A stretch of DNA of 64,000 bases from NCBI GenBank assembly GCA_029817715.1, contig JARUPY010000539.1, forward strand, positions 3,509,501-3,573,500. The letters are read 5' to 3'. The DNA comes from Melastoma dodecandrum (taxonomy: Eukaryota > Streptophyta > Magnoliopsida > Myrtales > Melastomataceae). The notes below the pieces were generated by a model, which was not told the origin of the DNA, did no database searches, and saw nothing but the letters and a program-made list of their open reading frames with translations. Of this stretch, positions 13,111-24,900 are shown piece after piece; within the stretch, counting starts at the first letter, position 1, and every line of letters starts with the position of its first letter. The position numbers and the translations under genes were made by a program.

Positions 13111-14787
13111 ATGGTGCTTCCCATTGTAATATTCATCAGCTGGGTCTGGCACCGCCTCCTCCTCCTCTTCCTTAAGATGCCCCGCTTCTCCGACCGCCTC
13201 CTCCCCCATAACAACCCTCCCTCCAGACCCCACGCCCCCTCCTCCGCCTCCTACCCTTCCCTCGCCAAGTGCTCGTTGCACGGCCGTGACGAGGCTACCC
13301 TTGTGTGCGACATCCACGGCTGCATACTCAGGACTCCCTCCTTCTTCCCTTACTTCATGCTCGTCGCGTTCGAGGGCGGCGGCATCCTGAGGGCGTTCGC
13401 CCTCCTCCTGACGTGCTCTTTCCTTTGGGTTTTGGATCACGATAGCCAGCTCAGGGTGATGATATTTGTTACTTTCTGCGGGCTGAGGTTGAAGGACGTG
13501 GAAGGGGTGAGTCGGGCTGTCCTGCCTAAGTTTTACCTTGAGAATATTGATGGCGGGGTGTATGAAGTCTTGTCTTCAGTGGGGCGGAGGGTTGTTTTCA
13601 CGAGCGTTCCTCGGGTGATGGTCGAAGGGTTCCTGAGGGAGTATCTCACGGTAAGCGACGTCGTCGGAACAGAGCTTGGCGTGCGTTGGGAGTACTTCAC
13701 AGGGCTTGTTGCGGGATCTGGCCTTATGGTGAAGCACCGTGCCATGAAGGAGTATTTCGGTGACTCGAGGCCTGATATCGGCCTTGGAGGCTCCAGCTTA
13801 CATGATCATCTCTTCATGCCACTCTGCGAGGTCGTATAGTTAGTTATTCATCCCTACCTAATTAATCCCTGTCACTGATTTAATCGTCTTACTGGTTGTC
13901 ATTTTTGTGCTACGCAACAGGAAGCTTATATGGTGGATCGGGACAGTTCCACGGCCTTGCCGAGAAGCAAGTACCCGAAGTCGTTGGTCTTCCATGACGG
14001 ACGGCTCGCTTTCCTTCCAACCCCCCTTGCCACCCTAACCATGTTCATGTGGCTACCCCTTGGGATTCCCCTCATGATCTTCAGGATTCTCATAGGCATC
14101 CTGCTGCCTCATCGACTTGCCCTGTTTCTCAGTGCCGCAAGTGGGGTGCAGATCACTCTCAAGGGTGACCGCCCCAAAAGGTCAAGCCCTGAGAAGGGCT
14201 TACTCTACGTCTGCACCCACAGGACCCTGCTCGACCCTGTCTTCCTCGCCACTGCCCTCGGGCAGAACCTCACCGCCGTCACCTACAGCCTCAGCCGTGT
14301 CTCTGAGTTCATCGCCCCGCTACGGACAGTCCGCCTCACTCGCAACCGATCAAAGGACGCCGACACGATGCAACAACTGCTCCGCGAGGGAGACCTCGTG
14401 GTTTGCCCAGAGGGTACTACATGCAGGGAGCCATACCTCCTACGTTTCAGCTCACTGTTTGCCGAGCTGGCAGATGAGATCGTCCCCGTAGCGGTGGATG
14501 CCACCGTCAGCATGTTCTATGGGACCACGGCAAGTGGGCTCAAGTGCCTGGACCCGATATTCTTCCTAATGAACCCTAGGCCTCGGTACCGGGTCCACGT
14601 ACTCGGGAAAGTCCCAAGGGAGCTGACTTGTGCGGGCGGGAGGTCGAGCCATGAGGTGGCGAACTACATACAGCAGCTTCTTGGGGACGCTCTAGGGTTT
14701 GAGTGCACTCGCCTCACGAGGAAGGACAAGTACACCATCCTTGCAGGGAACGAAGGCATCGTTCACCAACATGTCAAAACATGCTAA
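13111..14787 (+). CDS. GPAT1: glycerol-3-phosphate acyltransferase 1 (GPAT1-type)
   Basis: Membrane-bound plant acyltransferase of the land-plant GPAT1-8 family, acylating glycerol-3-phosphate. Arabidopsis GPAT1 is mitochondrial/ER and needed for tapetum and pollen development. Exons 13111-13830 and 13921-14787 (90-bp intron) give 528 residues. The N-terminal HAD-like part carries VCDIHGCILR at about residues 65-74, then FFPYFMLVAFEGG. A hydrophobic segment around TMFMWLPLGIPLMIF precedes the acyltransferase domain. Motif I is HRTLLD (H340, D345), and VVCPEGTTCREP follows near residue 405. Conserved blocks TAVTYSLS.SEFIAPL and FYGTTASGLKCLDPIFF match GPAT1 rather than GPAT4-8. In the HAD motif the second Asp of DxDG is His, so phosphatase activity is unlikely. 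The start ATG follows a TATA box and opens a hydrophobic N-terminus. No lesions were seen. Confidence 0.93.
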
Positions 14788-15889
14788 GTTCCTCAAAGCA
14801 GACCAAAAAAAGAATTATGATTATTATGGAATAATTTTACTGGGGTGGATTTTTTATTTTATTTCGAATCAATATGGTTGCATATTAGTCATTGAAAAAG
14901 AGACTGTGGTGGTGGGAGTAAATTATGAGTATATATATATATATATATATTGATTATGATGGGAATTTAATTTGATCAACTGTCCGTCTGTAATAATTAA
15001 TTAAATCGTTTCTTTTTTTTTAAGAGATCGACATGCAGTGGGCGATCGATTCTTCCCGAGAGAAACTGAATGGAAATTTTTCCCCACAAATTCTTCCCAA
15101 AGTCAATTCTCTTAGTCTGTGTGTTACAATTTTTTTATTATTACTTGGTAAAATTATTTTCTGTACCATTCATTCATTGCGCACTGATGATAAGCTGTTC
15201 CTGTCGTCAAAATCACGCGGCATCAGAACGTGAAATTTTTATTATGTGATGTCTGATGTGAAGAATGTCATAACATTGAAATACACAGCGAACCTGCTGC
15301 GATTCCATGCTAACGTGTGAGGTGGGTTTGGCGCCTTAGTCACATACATGTACGTATGTCATAGGGAGGCAATATATGATGGGGTGAGCAAGCATTGAAT
15401 TCAATGCGACATGACGTTGATATAATGTTATCTTTTGTAGATAAGTTCATCTTCTTCCCAACATATATACCTTTTTAAGAATGTGATATTTCATCGTTAC
15501 AAATTGAATTCTTGCTTGTACCTTTGCCCTTCAATGATTGTATTATCTTTGGGATGTGCAGAAAAAATTGAATGCAAATCATTCTATCCGCTTCGTTACA
15601 CATATTTTCATACTGGCCCATCGGCCCCCCATAAACTCTAGCACATTTTATTTGTCCCTAATGTCCTCTGAGTGATCGAGCTTTGATTTTGCATATGTAG
15701 CGCAATCTTATCATTCGCTAGCTGAAGCACGCAATCATCGCATATTTCATTTCCAAACAGTCCCAACACAGAACAAAACGCCTCTTCGGCCCTGACCCAG
15801 GTTACCGTGTCAAGGACTTGTATTCTCGGCCTCATAGTGTTCGTGGTCCGTCCTCATCGTGGCGAGATGAGAGTTTAAACGGAGTCGGA
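14788..15889. other. intergenic spacer
   Basis: Low-GC sequence with a (TA)n run near 14931-14951. A short minus-strand frame at 15638-15835 has no recognisable family. No gene is supported. Confidence 0.5.
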
Positions 15890-16422
15890 AGAGATTGAGG
15901 TGGGATTCCTCGGATGGAGCGAGTTTGGATCCCCGTACGGCATGGAGACTTCTGGTTGCTGTTGGTTGTGAACAAACTTCTGAAGGGATTCATCCCAAGC
16001 CTTTCGCATGCCATGGACGGGCTCATCTTCCAGGGATGAGGCGATGCCAACGTTCTATGGACTAGCCAGGGGCTCCTGAAGTGGCAGTACCCAAAAATGA
16101 ACTCTGTTGATTTTCTCTTCGAGGTCAATAGCAAAGGAGACATACTCTTGTTCTTGCACGATCTAGGCCTAAAGACGCTCAAGGAAAGAAACAGGGTCGT
16201 GTTTGGAGACAGTCAGGACCCCATATCACTCTCCGGGAAAATAATCGAATGCTCGTGGGATTCTAATGGTCGGGAATGGGTATGCATGCCGCGAATATCG
16301 GCACATTCGAGAAGGTGACGCGGGGCATAGAGGACAACATAACAGAGCATGACCTGCTGAGTAAGATCGACGTGATAGTAAGGCTGCCAATGCATTCAGA
16401 TCGACAAGCAAGAGATAGCTAG
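15890..16422 (+). pseudogene. mRNA-capping enzyme pseudogene (guanylyltransferase part)
   Basis: A continuous, intron-free stretch matches the C-terminal half of plant mRNA-capping enzyme, the nuclear enzyme that adds the GMP cap. Visible in order are DFWLLLVVNKLLKGFIPSL, DGLIFQG, GLLKWQYPKMNSVDFLFEV, SGKIIECSWDS, REWVCM, then after a frame change GIEDNITEHDLLSKID and VIVRLPMHSDR. A TGA at 16037-16039 sits where the family has Trp (GLIFQGW). A frameshift with some loss follows WVCMP near 16290. The plant gene normally has introns, so their absence suggests a processed copy; no clear poly-A tail or target-site repeat was found. Its stop is TAG at 16420-16422. Confidence 0.85.
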
Positions 16423-16684
16423 ACTGATTTTGATGTAAATAACTGTTGTTCAGACAATCCAAGTAAATAAAAGAAAAACAATACATAACCTTATAACTAA
16501 CCAAACCACATATGTACATGTCCGAAAACCCAAACTCAAAGCTCATCTACTTCAAAAAGAAAACAAATCCTCCTTTCTTTCCCTAACAAAAACACACAAG
16601 ATCAGCATCGAGAGAATAAAAATATCAACCTGAGTTAGGGCTTTTCCTTTCTTTTCTTCTTCCTTTTTTCTACCAAAAAGCTCC

Positions 16685-18820
16685 TGTTACACTAAGAGGG
16701 GGGATGAATTAGTGTTAATCTCCAAATTCAGATTTTAACGCTTTTTCGTTTTACCCCGCAGCGGAAGAAAGCTTCTGTTAGACAGAACCGTAGATAGGTT
16801 TCTGTACAACAAAACGTTCAAGTGTGTTCGCAATTTGTTTGATTGGACACAAGTATTTTTATAGTGGTTCAGCAAATTGCTTATATCCACTCTTCACCCA
16901 GATATTTGGATGGTTTCCACTCAAATGTATCTCTGTACAAATTATACAAATGATTGCAACTGAAATCAGATCCAAAGGTTCTGTATAATAGAGGCTTGAG
17001 TGGCAGAGCACAGACCAGAAGGTTCTGTACCGTAGAGGCTCATTATGTAGCACAAACCCAAAGGTTCTGTACTATAGTAACTTAGGCTTAATACAGACCA
17101 GAAGGTTCTGTATCGTAGTGAGTTTGGCACAACACAGACCAGAGGGTTCTGTGTCGAAGTAGCTTAGGCACAACACTGACCAGAAGGTTCTGTGTCGAAG
17201 AAAGTTTGGCACAATACAGACCAGAGGGTTCTGTGTCGAAGAGACTTAGGCACAACACAGACCGAGTTTCTGTGTCGAAGAAGGTAAGGCACAATACTGA
17301 CCAGAAGGTTCTGTGTCAGACGTGTTAACCTTCTATAGCACAGATCAAGAGATTCTGTACTGTAAGCGTCAACCTTCTATAGAATAGATCCAAGGATTCT
17401 GTATCACAGAAGGTATAGCACAGACCGTAAGGTTCTGTACTAAGAATGTGTCAATCTTTGACAAACCAAAATGGTTCGTATTAGAAGTGACTTGCGATGG
17501 GTACAGACCGTAAGGTTCTGCACTAGAGTAGATTCAGACCTTAAGGTTCTGCTCTACAGGAGGTTGTACAGATCCGAAGATTCTGCACTACAGGAGGTTG
17601 CACGCGTTAACGTGACTAACAAGGTAGCAAATGCGCAATCCCTCAAGGATAACGACTTCGTGGCGTACCCCACGCGAGTACGTAGCGAACCCTACGCAAG
17701 CAGACAACGTTCCCTTTGTCTTAGGGTGGACAACGTATCCTTTGTCCTAGGATGAACAGCGTGCCCTCTGTCCTGGGGTGACAGCCTTCCTCCTGTCCTG
17801 AGGTCACAGCCTTCCTCCTGTCCTGAGGTTCCTGCACACAGACTCTACACAACAGAAGCTGGTTAGTCCCTCACCTTCTGTGCTCCCGAGGGTCAACCCT
17901 TCTCTCCGACCCGCTGCACGTTGATCACACGACCTCCAGCCGTGCCTCCAGCCAACGTATCCTGTAGCTTCCAGTCGAGTCCCTCGAGCCCCCGAGTCAC
18001 TCTCCCAAAAGGTTTCTCCAACGATGCAGCTTCCGCCGGTAGTGCTCCTCGTGTGACTAACTCGAACAAATGAAAGAACTAAAGCTCAAGCACACGCTCT
18101 CTCTGATCAGAATGGGATAAGGAAAAATGAATGTTCTATTCTCAATGGGAGAGAGCATGGCTATTTATATACACGGTTCAAAGAGTAAAATACAAAAGGG
18201 AAAATATAAAAACGTAATCTACAAAATAAGATATTAAAAGTTAGTTTACATAATAAACAGAATGAAATACACGTGTATGCATTCAGCAATGGAGATGATC
18301 ATATCAAAATAAAATAGGGATATGATTATTTCCCTAAATAATGCAGCACAGAAGGTATCGCAGAAGGTTCTGCTCGATAGCCTTCTACAGATGGAAATAA
18401 TCGAAGATTTGTTTCCATTCGGGTAAATGTTCGTTCCATCCTGATAAAGACACACGTGAGAATGTATCTGGACAGGTGGTGGTGATAGGTATCCAAATAA
18501 CAGTCATATAGAGGTCGTAAGAGCTTACAGAAGCCTGTAGACCAACTAGTAGAACCTTTCCATAAATAGAGATCTTATTTCCTTCTATAAGAAATATTAT
18601 CTCCAATATGATTATTTGGAAATCAAATCATGGTAATCTGATTAGACGAATATCTTAATCAGATAATGTATATTTCGTAATTAAATAATTGATAACTAAT
18701 CATTTAATTACAACAATGATTCTTACAAAAAGATCCTCATTATGAGAAGCTTCTGTAGAATAGAATGTCCGACCTTCTGTAGTACAGAGGGTCCGGTTCA
18801 TCATCAAAACCGTCCCAACA
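16685..18820 (-). repeat. 3' LTR of the large Copia element
   Basis: A 2,136-bp repeat of 26774-29163, bounded in minus orientation by TGTTGGGACGG and GTGTAACA. It contains many CAGAA-GG-TTCTG inverted repeats (for example 17016, 17099, 17181, 17302, 18361). It also has a short run of 25-bp tandem units near 17772-17830 and a TATATAAATA box at 18162-18171. Confidence 0.93.
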
Positions 18821-18836
18821 ATCTCCCCCTTTTTGA
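18821..18836 (-). other. polypurine tract of the large Copia element
   Basis: In minus orientation AAAAAGGGGGAGAT ends directly against the TGTTGG start of the 3' LTR, the expected primer site for plus-strand DNA synthesis. Further AGGGGGAG copies lie internally at 18881-18888, 18891-18898 and 19249-19256. Confidence 0.8.
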
Positions 18837-19582
18837 TGATAACAAAACATTCATCGTTGAGGGAAATGTTTTCGCAAGAACTCCCCCTTACTCCCCCTAA
18901 ATTGATGAGAGTAAGAGTCTCGCGTTTGTACAGAACCATAAGGTTTCTGTGAAACAGAGCATAGAAGCTTCTGTTATAAAGAAGGTTATTTACAGAGCAC
19001 AAAGGTTTCTGTGATTTATACAGAGCGTGGAGCTTCTGTATTTAGCCCGAGAAAAATGATGGTATTTCATTTCTGCACTCCCAGCAATAGTGACTTTAAA
19101 AGATCACGAATCGCATTCCCTGCAGCAGGTTGCGACTATGAGCTGTATCAGTCTCATAAGCTTCTACACCGTAGACGGAATAGCCTTCTACGACCCATTT
19201 AGTTATAGAAAATCAATGATTTTTTTATAACCAGTACAGAGCAAGGTACTCCCCCTCAACACAATTTTCTCCCCATTTTTGTCATATCAAAAAGAAGATG
19301 AATGTAGGTTGATAAAGAAGAGTAAATTTCTTGCAGAAGGTATGACATATCGTTCATAACCAACATGCAGAAGGTAGTTTTAATTCTCGCAGAGGGTAGA
19401 GCAGAGAGTGCAAAACCATCATACAGAATGTGTTGCAGAAGGTGTGACTGAAAATTCAATACCATACTGTTGAAAGGAAATGTGTCCACGAGGTGGCACT
19501 TATTACAATCTAGTAGACCATATAAATCAGTTTTTGGTCTAGCTAAAAATGCAGAAAAGAAAAGAAACAGCAACTAAAGAGA

Positions 19583-21373
19583 TCACTCCTCAGCAGAATC
19601 CTTTTCCAGATGCTTGCGCAGAAGCTTGTCCTGGCGTTCCACTAAGCGAATCAGGTCAGTGACCATTCGCTGAAGGACGCGGATGTCTTCCCCAAGATTG
19701 AGGAGAGCCATGTTATCCACAGGGACTTGAGCTTCAGCAGATGATGAAGGACGTCTCCGACCAGCAGGCTTAACAGCAGAGGGTCGAGCAGAAGATGCTT
19801 CAGCATTCTTCTTGGCCTCTAGAAACTTATCCTCATCATCACGCGCAGAATCCTGTGACCTCCCTTTCAGGGTCCAGGTAGAGCCATTCCTCACATAATG
19901 CATGCTGGCTATAATTTGTTGTCCAAAAGTGCCAACTTTCCACTTTTCTTGAAAAGTAGAAGCATCAGTAGAGACACGAGCTAATTTCAGAAGGCCGGCG
20001 ATTACCTGGCCATAAGGGAGAGCTCTCCCAGCCGTATTGCAGTATCTTTTCATGTGGGAGAACACCAGCAAACCAAGATTAAAGGGAATGCCCTTCAGGA
20101 TATGAGCCATCAACGTCGCATCATTTGGGGTGATGGTGTCGATGCTTCCAGTTCTTGGTAGAAGGCAGAACAGAACCACTCGATGCAGAATACGAGTTTT
20201 GAGATCCAGCTTGGTGGACTCAAGGTACTTGATCGCTTGGACCTTCTGTCCCAAGATGATGCTGTAGGATTCTTCTCTTCCCATGTCTGTCAGAGGATCA
20301 TGCCCCATACAACTGAACAATTTCACATCATGGGCAGGGAATACCAGTGTGACCCCTTCAATGACTGTCTTTATGAACTTGGCATGCGGACCCTGTTCAT
20401 GGAACGTGATGTTCGCATAGAACTCTCTCAAACGAGAGACAGGCAGCTCTGCATAGATCTCACAGAAGGTTCTCAAACCGATTCTATCCAGCAGAGGGGC
20501 AATATCAAGTCCATTAGCCGCAAACCAGTTAAAGTCGATCCGCTTAAAGGTGGTAATCTGCCTATCCGCAGCATCACATTTAGGCAGTTTATCATCGGCC
20601 AAAACAGTTTCTATCTCCTTTTTGGAGACAAGAGGATTTACCGGAAAGATAAACGAATCCAGGTCCTCTGTGAAGGTGTCCTCAGGAACAGGTTTCTCTG
20701 GGGACTTGGTCTTTTTGGCAGCCATATCAATGATAGAGGTGCTGACCGTCTCGGGCTCTTTCCGTTTCAGCCTGGTCCTAGAGGAGACTCCTCCGGATTT
20801 CATGGCATCATGGAGAAGCTTTTTGGTAGGAGTGGCTGCATGCTTCCGAGATGCCTTCTGCGGCTCAGAAGCGACTCCTTTTAGCTTGAGATCAGGGGAG
20901 ACGGTTATGACAGGAGCGGAAACCTCCTTATCAGACTCGTCAGGCACATCATCAGCAGGGGGGATCTCCACCTCCTCATCAGACGCGACAATCTCAGCAG
21001 TAGGGGCGACAGGGAGTGTATCACTTGCCGCAGTAGAACCCTTGACAGAGGCCTCAGGAAGAGAGGACTCAGGCACAGAAGGCTCAGAGACAGAGGGTTC
21101 CACCGTCGTGACGATCGGAGGTTCCTTCTGGGTTGTATCTTCCACGGAGACTTAGACTTTTGAGGGCCCTTCGTCTGTGGAGATGAGAGGCATGCCATCG
21201 AGAGTCTCAACGGCAGCAATGGTCTGGTCCTTCGCAGGAGAGATGGGTTTCTCCGGCGAGGAAGGGGGTGGAGTCCTGCTCGCAGATGATGCAGGCTTCA
21301 TCGATCCAGAGGCGCGAGCCTTCTTTCTTCCGGCCTTAGCCTTTTTCCTCAAGGATTTCGCTTTGGGTGCCAT
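19583..21373 (-). pseudogene. extra ORF between pol and 3' LTR, one in-frame stop
   Basis: From an ATG at 21373 a 597-codon minus-strand frame reads MAPKAKSLRKKAKAGRKK, is interrupted by a single TAA at 21152-21154, and then continues in the same frame to 19583. The basic start resembles a nuclear localisation signal. An acidic Ser/Pro-rich region follows. The middle contains LREFYANITFHE and downstream blocks resembling the 'putative plant transposon protein' domain found in many plant retroelements. The C-terminal 40 residues (LGEDIRVLQRMVTDLIRLVE) look like a coiled coil. It occupies the place of the envelope-like ORF in SIRE1-type elements, but I see no signal peptide or membrane span. 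The upstream GTG sometimes read as a start is not one. Confidence 0.7.
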
Positions 21374-21935
21374 GGACACAGAGAAATCGAAGGTTTCTAG
21401 GTTAGGGCAAGAACAAGAGAGTTTCAGGGCTGAGGATGAAAAATGCGTGTAAGGAATGGGTGACGGTTGTAAGTTTTTATGGAGTGCTCCCAAAGGCGGT
21501 TTTGGGAGCAAAATATTTTCTCGCCCAAGAGATCTCCTTAAGATGTCATATCAACTGACATGCATAAGATCTCCTTAAGATCTCCTTAGGGACGATATAG
21601 ATCAAAACAAATATTTATTTGCTTCTGATTATATCTAAATATTTTATTGGATGATATTCGATATCTCCATAAGTAAATTTCCGATTATTTGGAAATTACT
21701 AACGTTGGATTTAAGGTATACATGTTGTTATACCTTCTGTAAGATAGATGGTGGAATTTAACCTTCTATTGTGTAGAAAGCTAAATACACGACCTTCTAT
21801 TGTGAAGTGTACGACATTGTACCTTCTGTAGTATAGAAACAGAGGATTATACCTTCTGTAATGAAGTGTACAAGAATGTACCTTCTGTAGTAAGTTTCTA
21901 AAGTTCTTAACTTTTTGTTGGTCTTATGAAAGACA

Positions 21936-24900
21936 TTACAGAGGATGGCAGATTCCTAATTCACTTCTGAAAAAGAAAAATTTTTCTTTATCTAGAGGCT
22001 TAGTAAAGATATCAGCCAATTGGTGTTCAGTGTTAATGTATTCCACACTAACAGAACCCTGTTGTACATTATCTCTCAGAAAGTGATGTCTGAGTTCGAT
22101 ATACTTCGATCGAGAGTGATACACTGGATTCTTAGCTAGGCTAATAGCACTAGTATTATCACATTTGATCGGAATTTTTGTAAATGAGAGACCGTAGTCC
22201 TCAAGTTGTTGTTTCATCCACAGGAGTTGTGCACAGCAGCTTGCAGCTGCTATATATTCAGCTTCTGCAGTGGAGAGGGCAACAGAAGTCTGCTTCTTAG
22301 AAAACCATGAAATCAACATATTTCCTATGAGCTGACAAGTACCACTTGTACTTTTTCTGTCTACCTTACTTCCTGCGAAGTCTGCATCAGAATATCCATT
22401 CAGATCAAAGTTTGATTTCTTTGAATACCAGATGCCAAGATTTATGGAACCCTGTAGATATCTAAAGATTCTCTTGACCGCAGTCACATGAGATTCTTTA
22501 GGTGCTGATTGAAATCTAGCATAGAGACACACACTAAATAGTATGTCAGGTCTAGAAGCTGTAAGGTACAGAAGAAAACCTATCATGCTTCTGTAGAGCT
22601 TACTATCCACTTCTTTACCGTTTTCGTCTTTGTCCAATTGAGTATTTGTACCCATTGGAGTAGACAAAGGTTTCGTGCCTTCTAGGCCGAATTTCTTCAG
22701 AAGCTGCTTAGTGTACTTTTCTTGATGTAAGAATGTACTTTCTGCAGATTGCTGAATTTGTAAACCAAGGAAGAACGTAAGTTCTCCCATCATGCTCATC
22801 TCAAACTCACTTGTCATGAGCTTGGAGAATTCATCACAGAGCATTTCATCAGTTGATCCAAAGATAATGTCATCGACATAGATCTGGACAACAATGAGAT
22901 GATTGCTTCTGTGTTTGAGAAAGAGAGTAGTGTCTACTCTTCTTCTATTGTAGCCCTTTTCGACAAGGAAGGTGCTAAGTCTCTCATACCATGCTCTAGG
23001 AGCCTGTTTAAGACCATATAGAGCTTTGGAGAGTTTATAGATGTAGTTTCTGTGTTGCAGATCCTCGAAACCAGGAGGTTGACTTACATAGACCTCTTCC
23101 TTGATTTCTCCATTGAGGAATGCATTTTTTACGTCCATTTGGTACAACTTAAAGTTGTTAAAGCATGCATAGGCTAATAACATTCGTATTGCCTCGAGTC
23201 GAGCTACAGGAGCAAATGTCTCATCAAAGTCGATACCCTCTTGTTGAGAGTACCCCCTAGCAACGAGTCGGGCCTTGTTCCTCACAATAATGCCGGACTC
23301 ATTTAGTTTGTTCCTGAAGATCCATTTAGTTCCAATGATGGAACAGTTGTCAGGTTTAGGAACAAGTGACCACACTTTGCTCCTTTCGAATTGATCAAGC
23401 TCCTTTTGCATAGCAAGTATCCAATCTGGATCTTTTAGAGCTTCATCGTTATTCTCTGGCTCTTTCTGTGATAGAAAAGCCGAGTGTTCATAGAAGGCGT
23501 TTACAGAACGTCTTGTCTGTATGCCTCTGTTAAGATCTCTTATGACTTGATCTATAGGATGTCGTCTTTGATAAAGAGCAAGTGCTCTAATATCACTTTG
23601 TTGATTATTCTGAGAATGTTCTTCAGAATTTTCATTTGTTTGTTCAAGATCATTTTTAGATTCATGAACAGAAGGTTCACCCTTCTCTTTCGTAGAGGGT
23701 AGAGGTTCTACAGCATCTTCTTTAGGTTCTAGAGATATAGCATCTCTTGTATTGATAGTAGGAAGGTCATTAATTTTTACATTAATAGACTCCTCTATAG
23801 TAGAAGTTCTTTTGTTTAGAACTCTATAAGCTTTGCTAGACAAAGAGTATTTGAGAAAGATGCCCTCATCTGTCTTAGCTTCGAACTTTCCCAAATTGTC
23901 CTTAGAAGGTCTCAAGATAAAACATGGACTTCCAAAGGAGTATAAATAGGATATGTTCGGTTTTCTTCCCCTGTATAGTTGATAGGGAGTTTTCTCAAAT
24001 ATGGGTCTGAGTAGAACCCTATTTGATATGTAGCAGGCTGTATTAACAGCTTCTGCCCATAGGTTCTGTGGAGCAGAGCTCTCACACATCATGGTTCTAG
24101 CTATGTCTATTAGAGTTCTATTTTTCCGTTCTGCTACTTCATTCTGTTGAGGAGTATAAGGAGCAGAAAAATTGTTATCGATACCATGTTCGTCACAGGA
24201 AGTAGCGAAGTCATGGTTTTCAAACTCAGTACCATGATCCGTTCTTATAGAAGATCCAGTTTCATTCTGTAATTTTTTAGCTAGCTTAATGAAAGTTTCA
24301 AAAGCATCGCTCTTGTGAGTTAGAAATTTAACCCACGTGTATCTAGAGTAGTCATCAACCACAACTAGACAGTATCTTCTATCGCCGACACTCTGAACTC
24401 TAGTAGGTCCGAATAGATCCATATGTAGAAGATCAAGAGGTTGAGAAGTAGAAACTTCATTTGTGGCTTTGAATGAAGATTTAGTTTGTTTTCCAAGTGA
24501 ACATGCTTCACAGAAGCTGTCATGCTCAAAACGAATATTGGGTAATCCCTTAACCAAATCCTTTTTCACAAGCTTGGATAACAATTTAAAGTTGGAATGT
24601 CCCAACCTTTTATGCCATAGTAAGCTTTCATCTTTGACTGTCAGAAGGCAGTTTTCTGTAGTATAGAAGCTATTCTGAGTCAAGGTATAGATGTTCCTCT
24701 TACGAGTCCCAATGAAGCGACCTTCATTGTTCAGGATTCCTGAACACTTGTCTTGATCAAAAGTTATTTTATAACCTTTGTCACAAAGCTGGCTAATGCT
24801 CAGCAAATTATGTTTGAGTTTTGTAACCAATAGAACCTCATCGATGACCATGGAGTCAGAACTTCCAATGGTACCTTTGCCGATGACAGAGCCTTTGCTA

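Noticed and set aside
20183..21155. Plus-strand ORFs of 233 and 201 codons
   Set aside because: They lie antisense to the extra retroelement ORF, which has the recognisable domain and composition; shadows.
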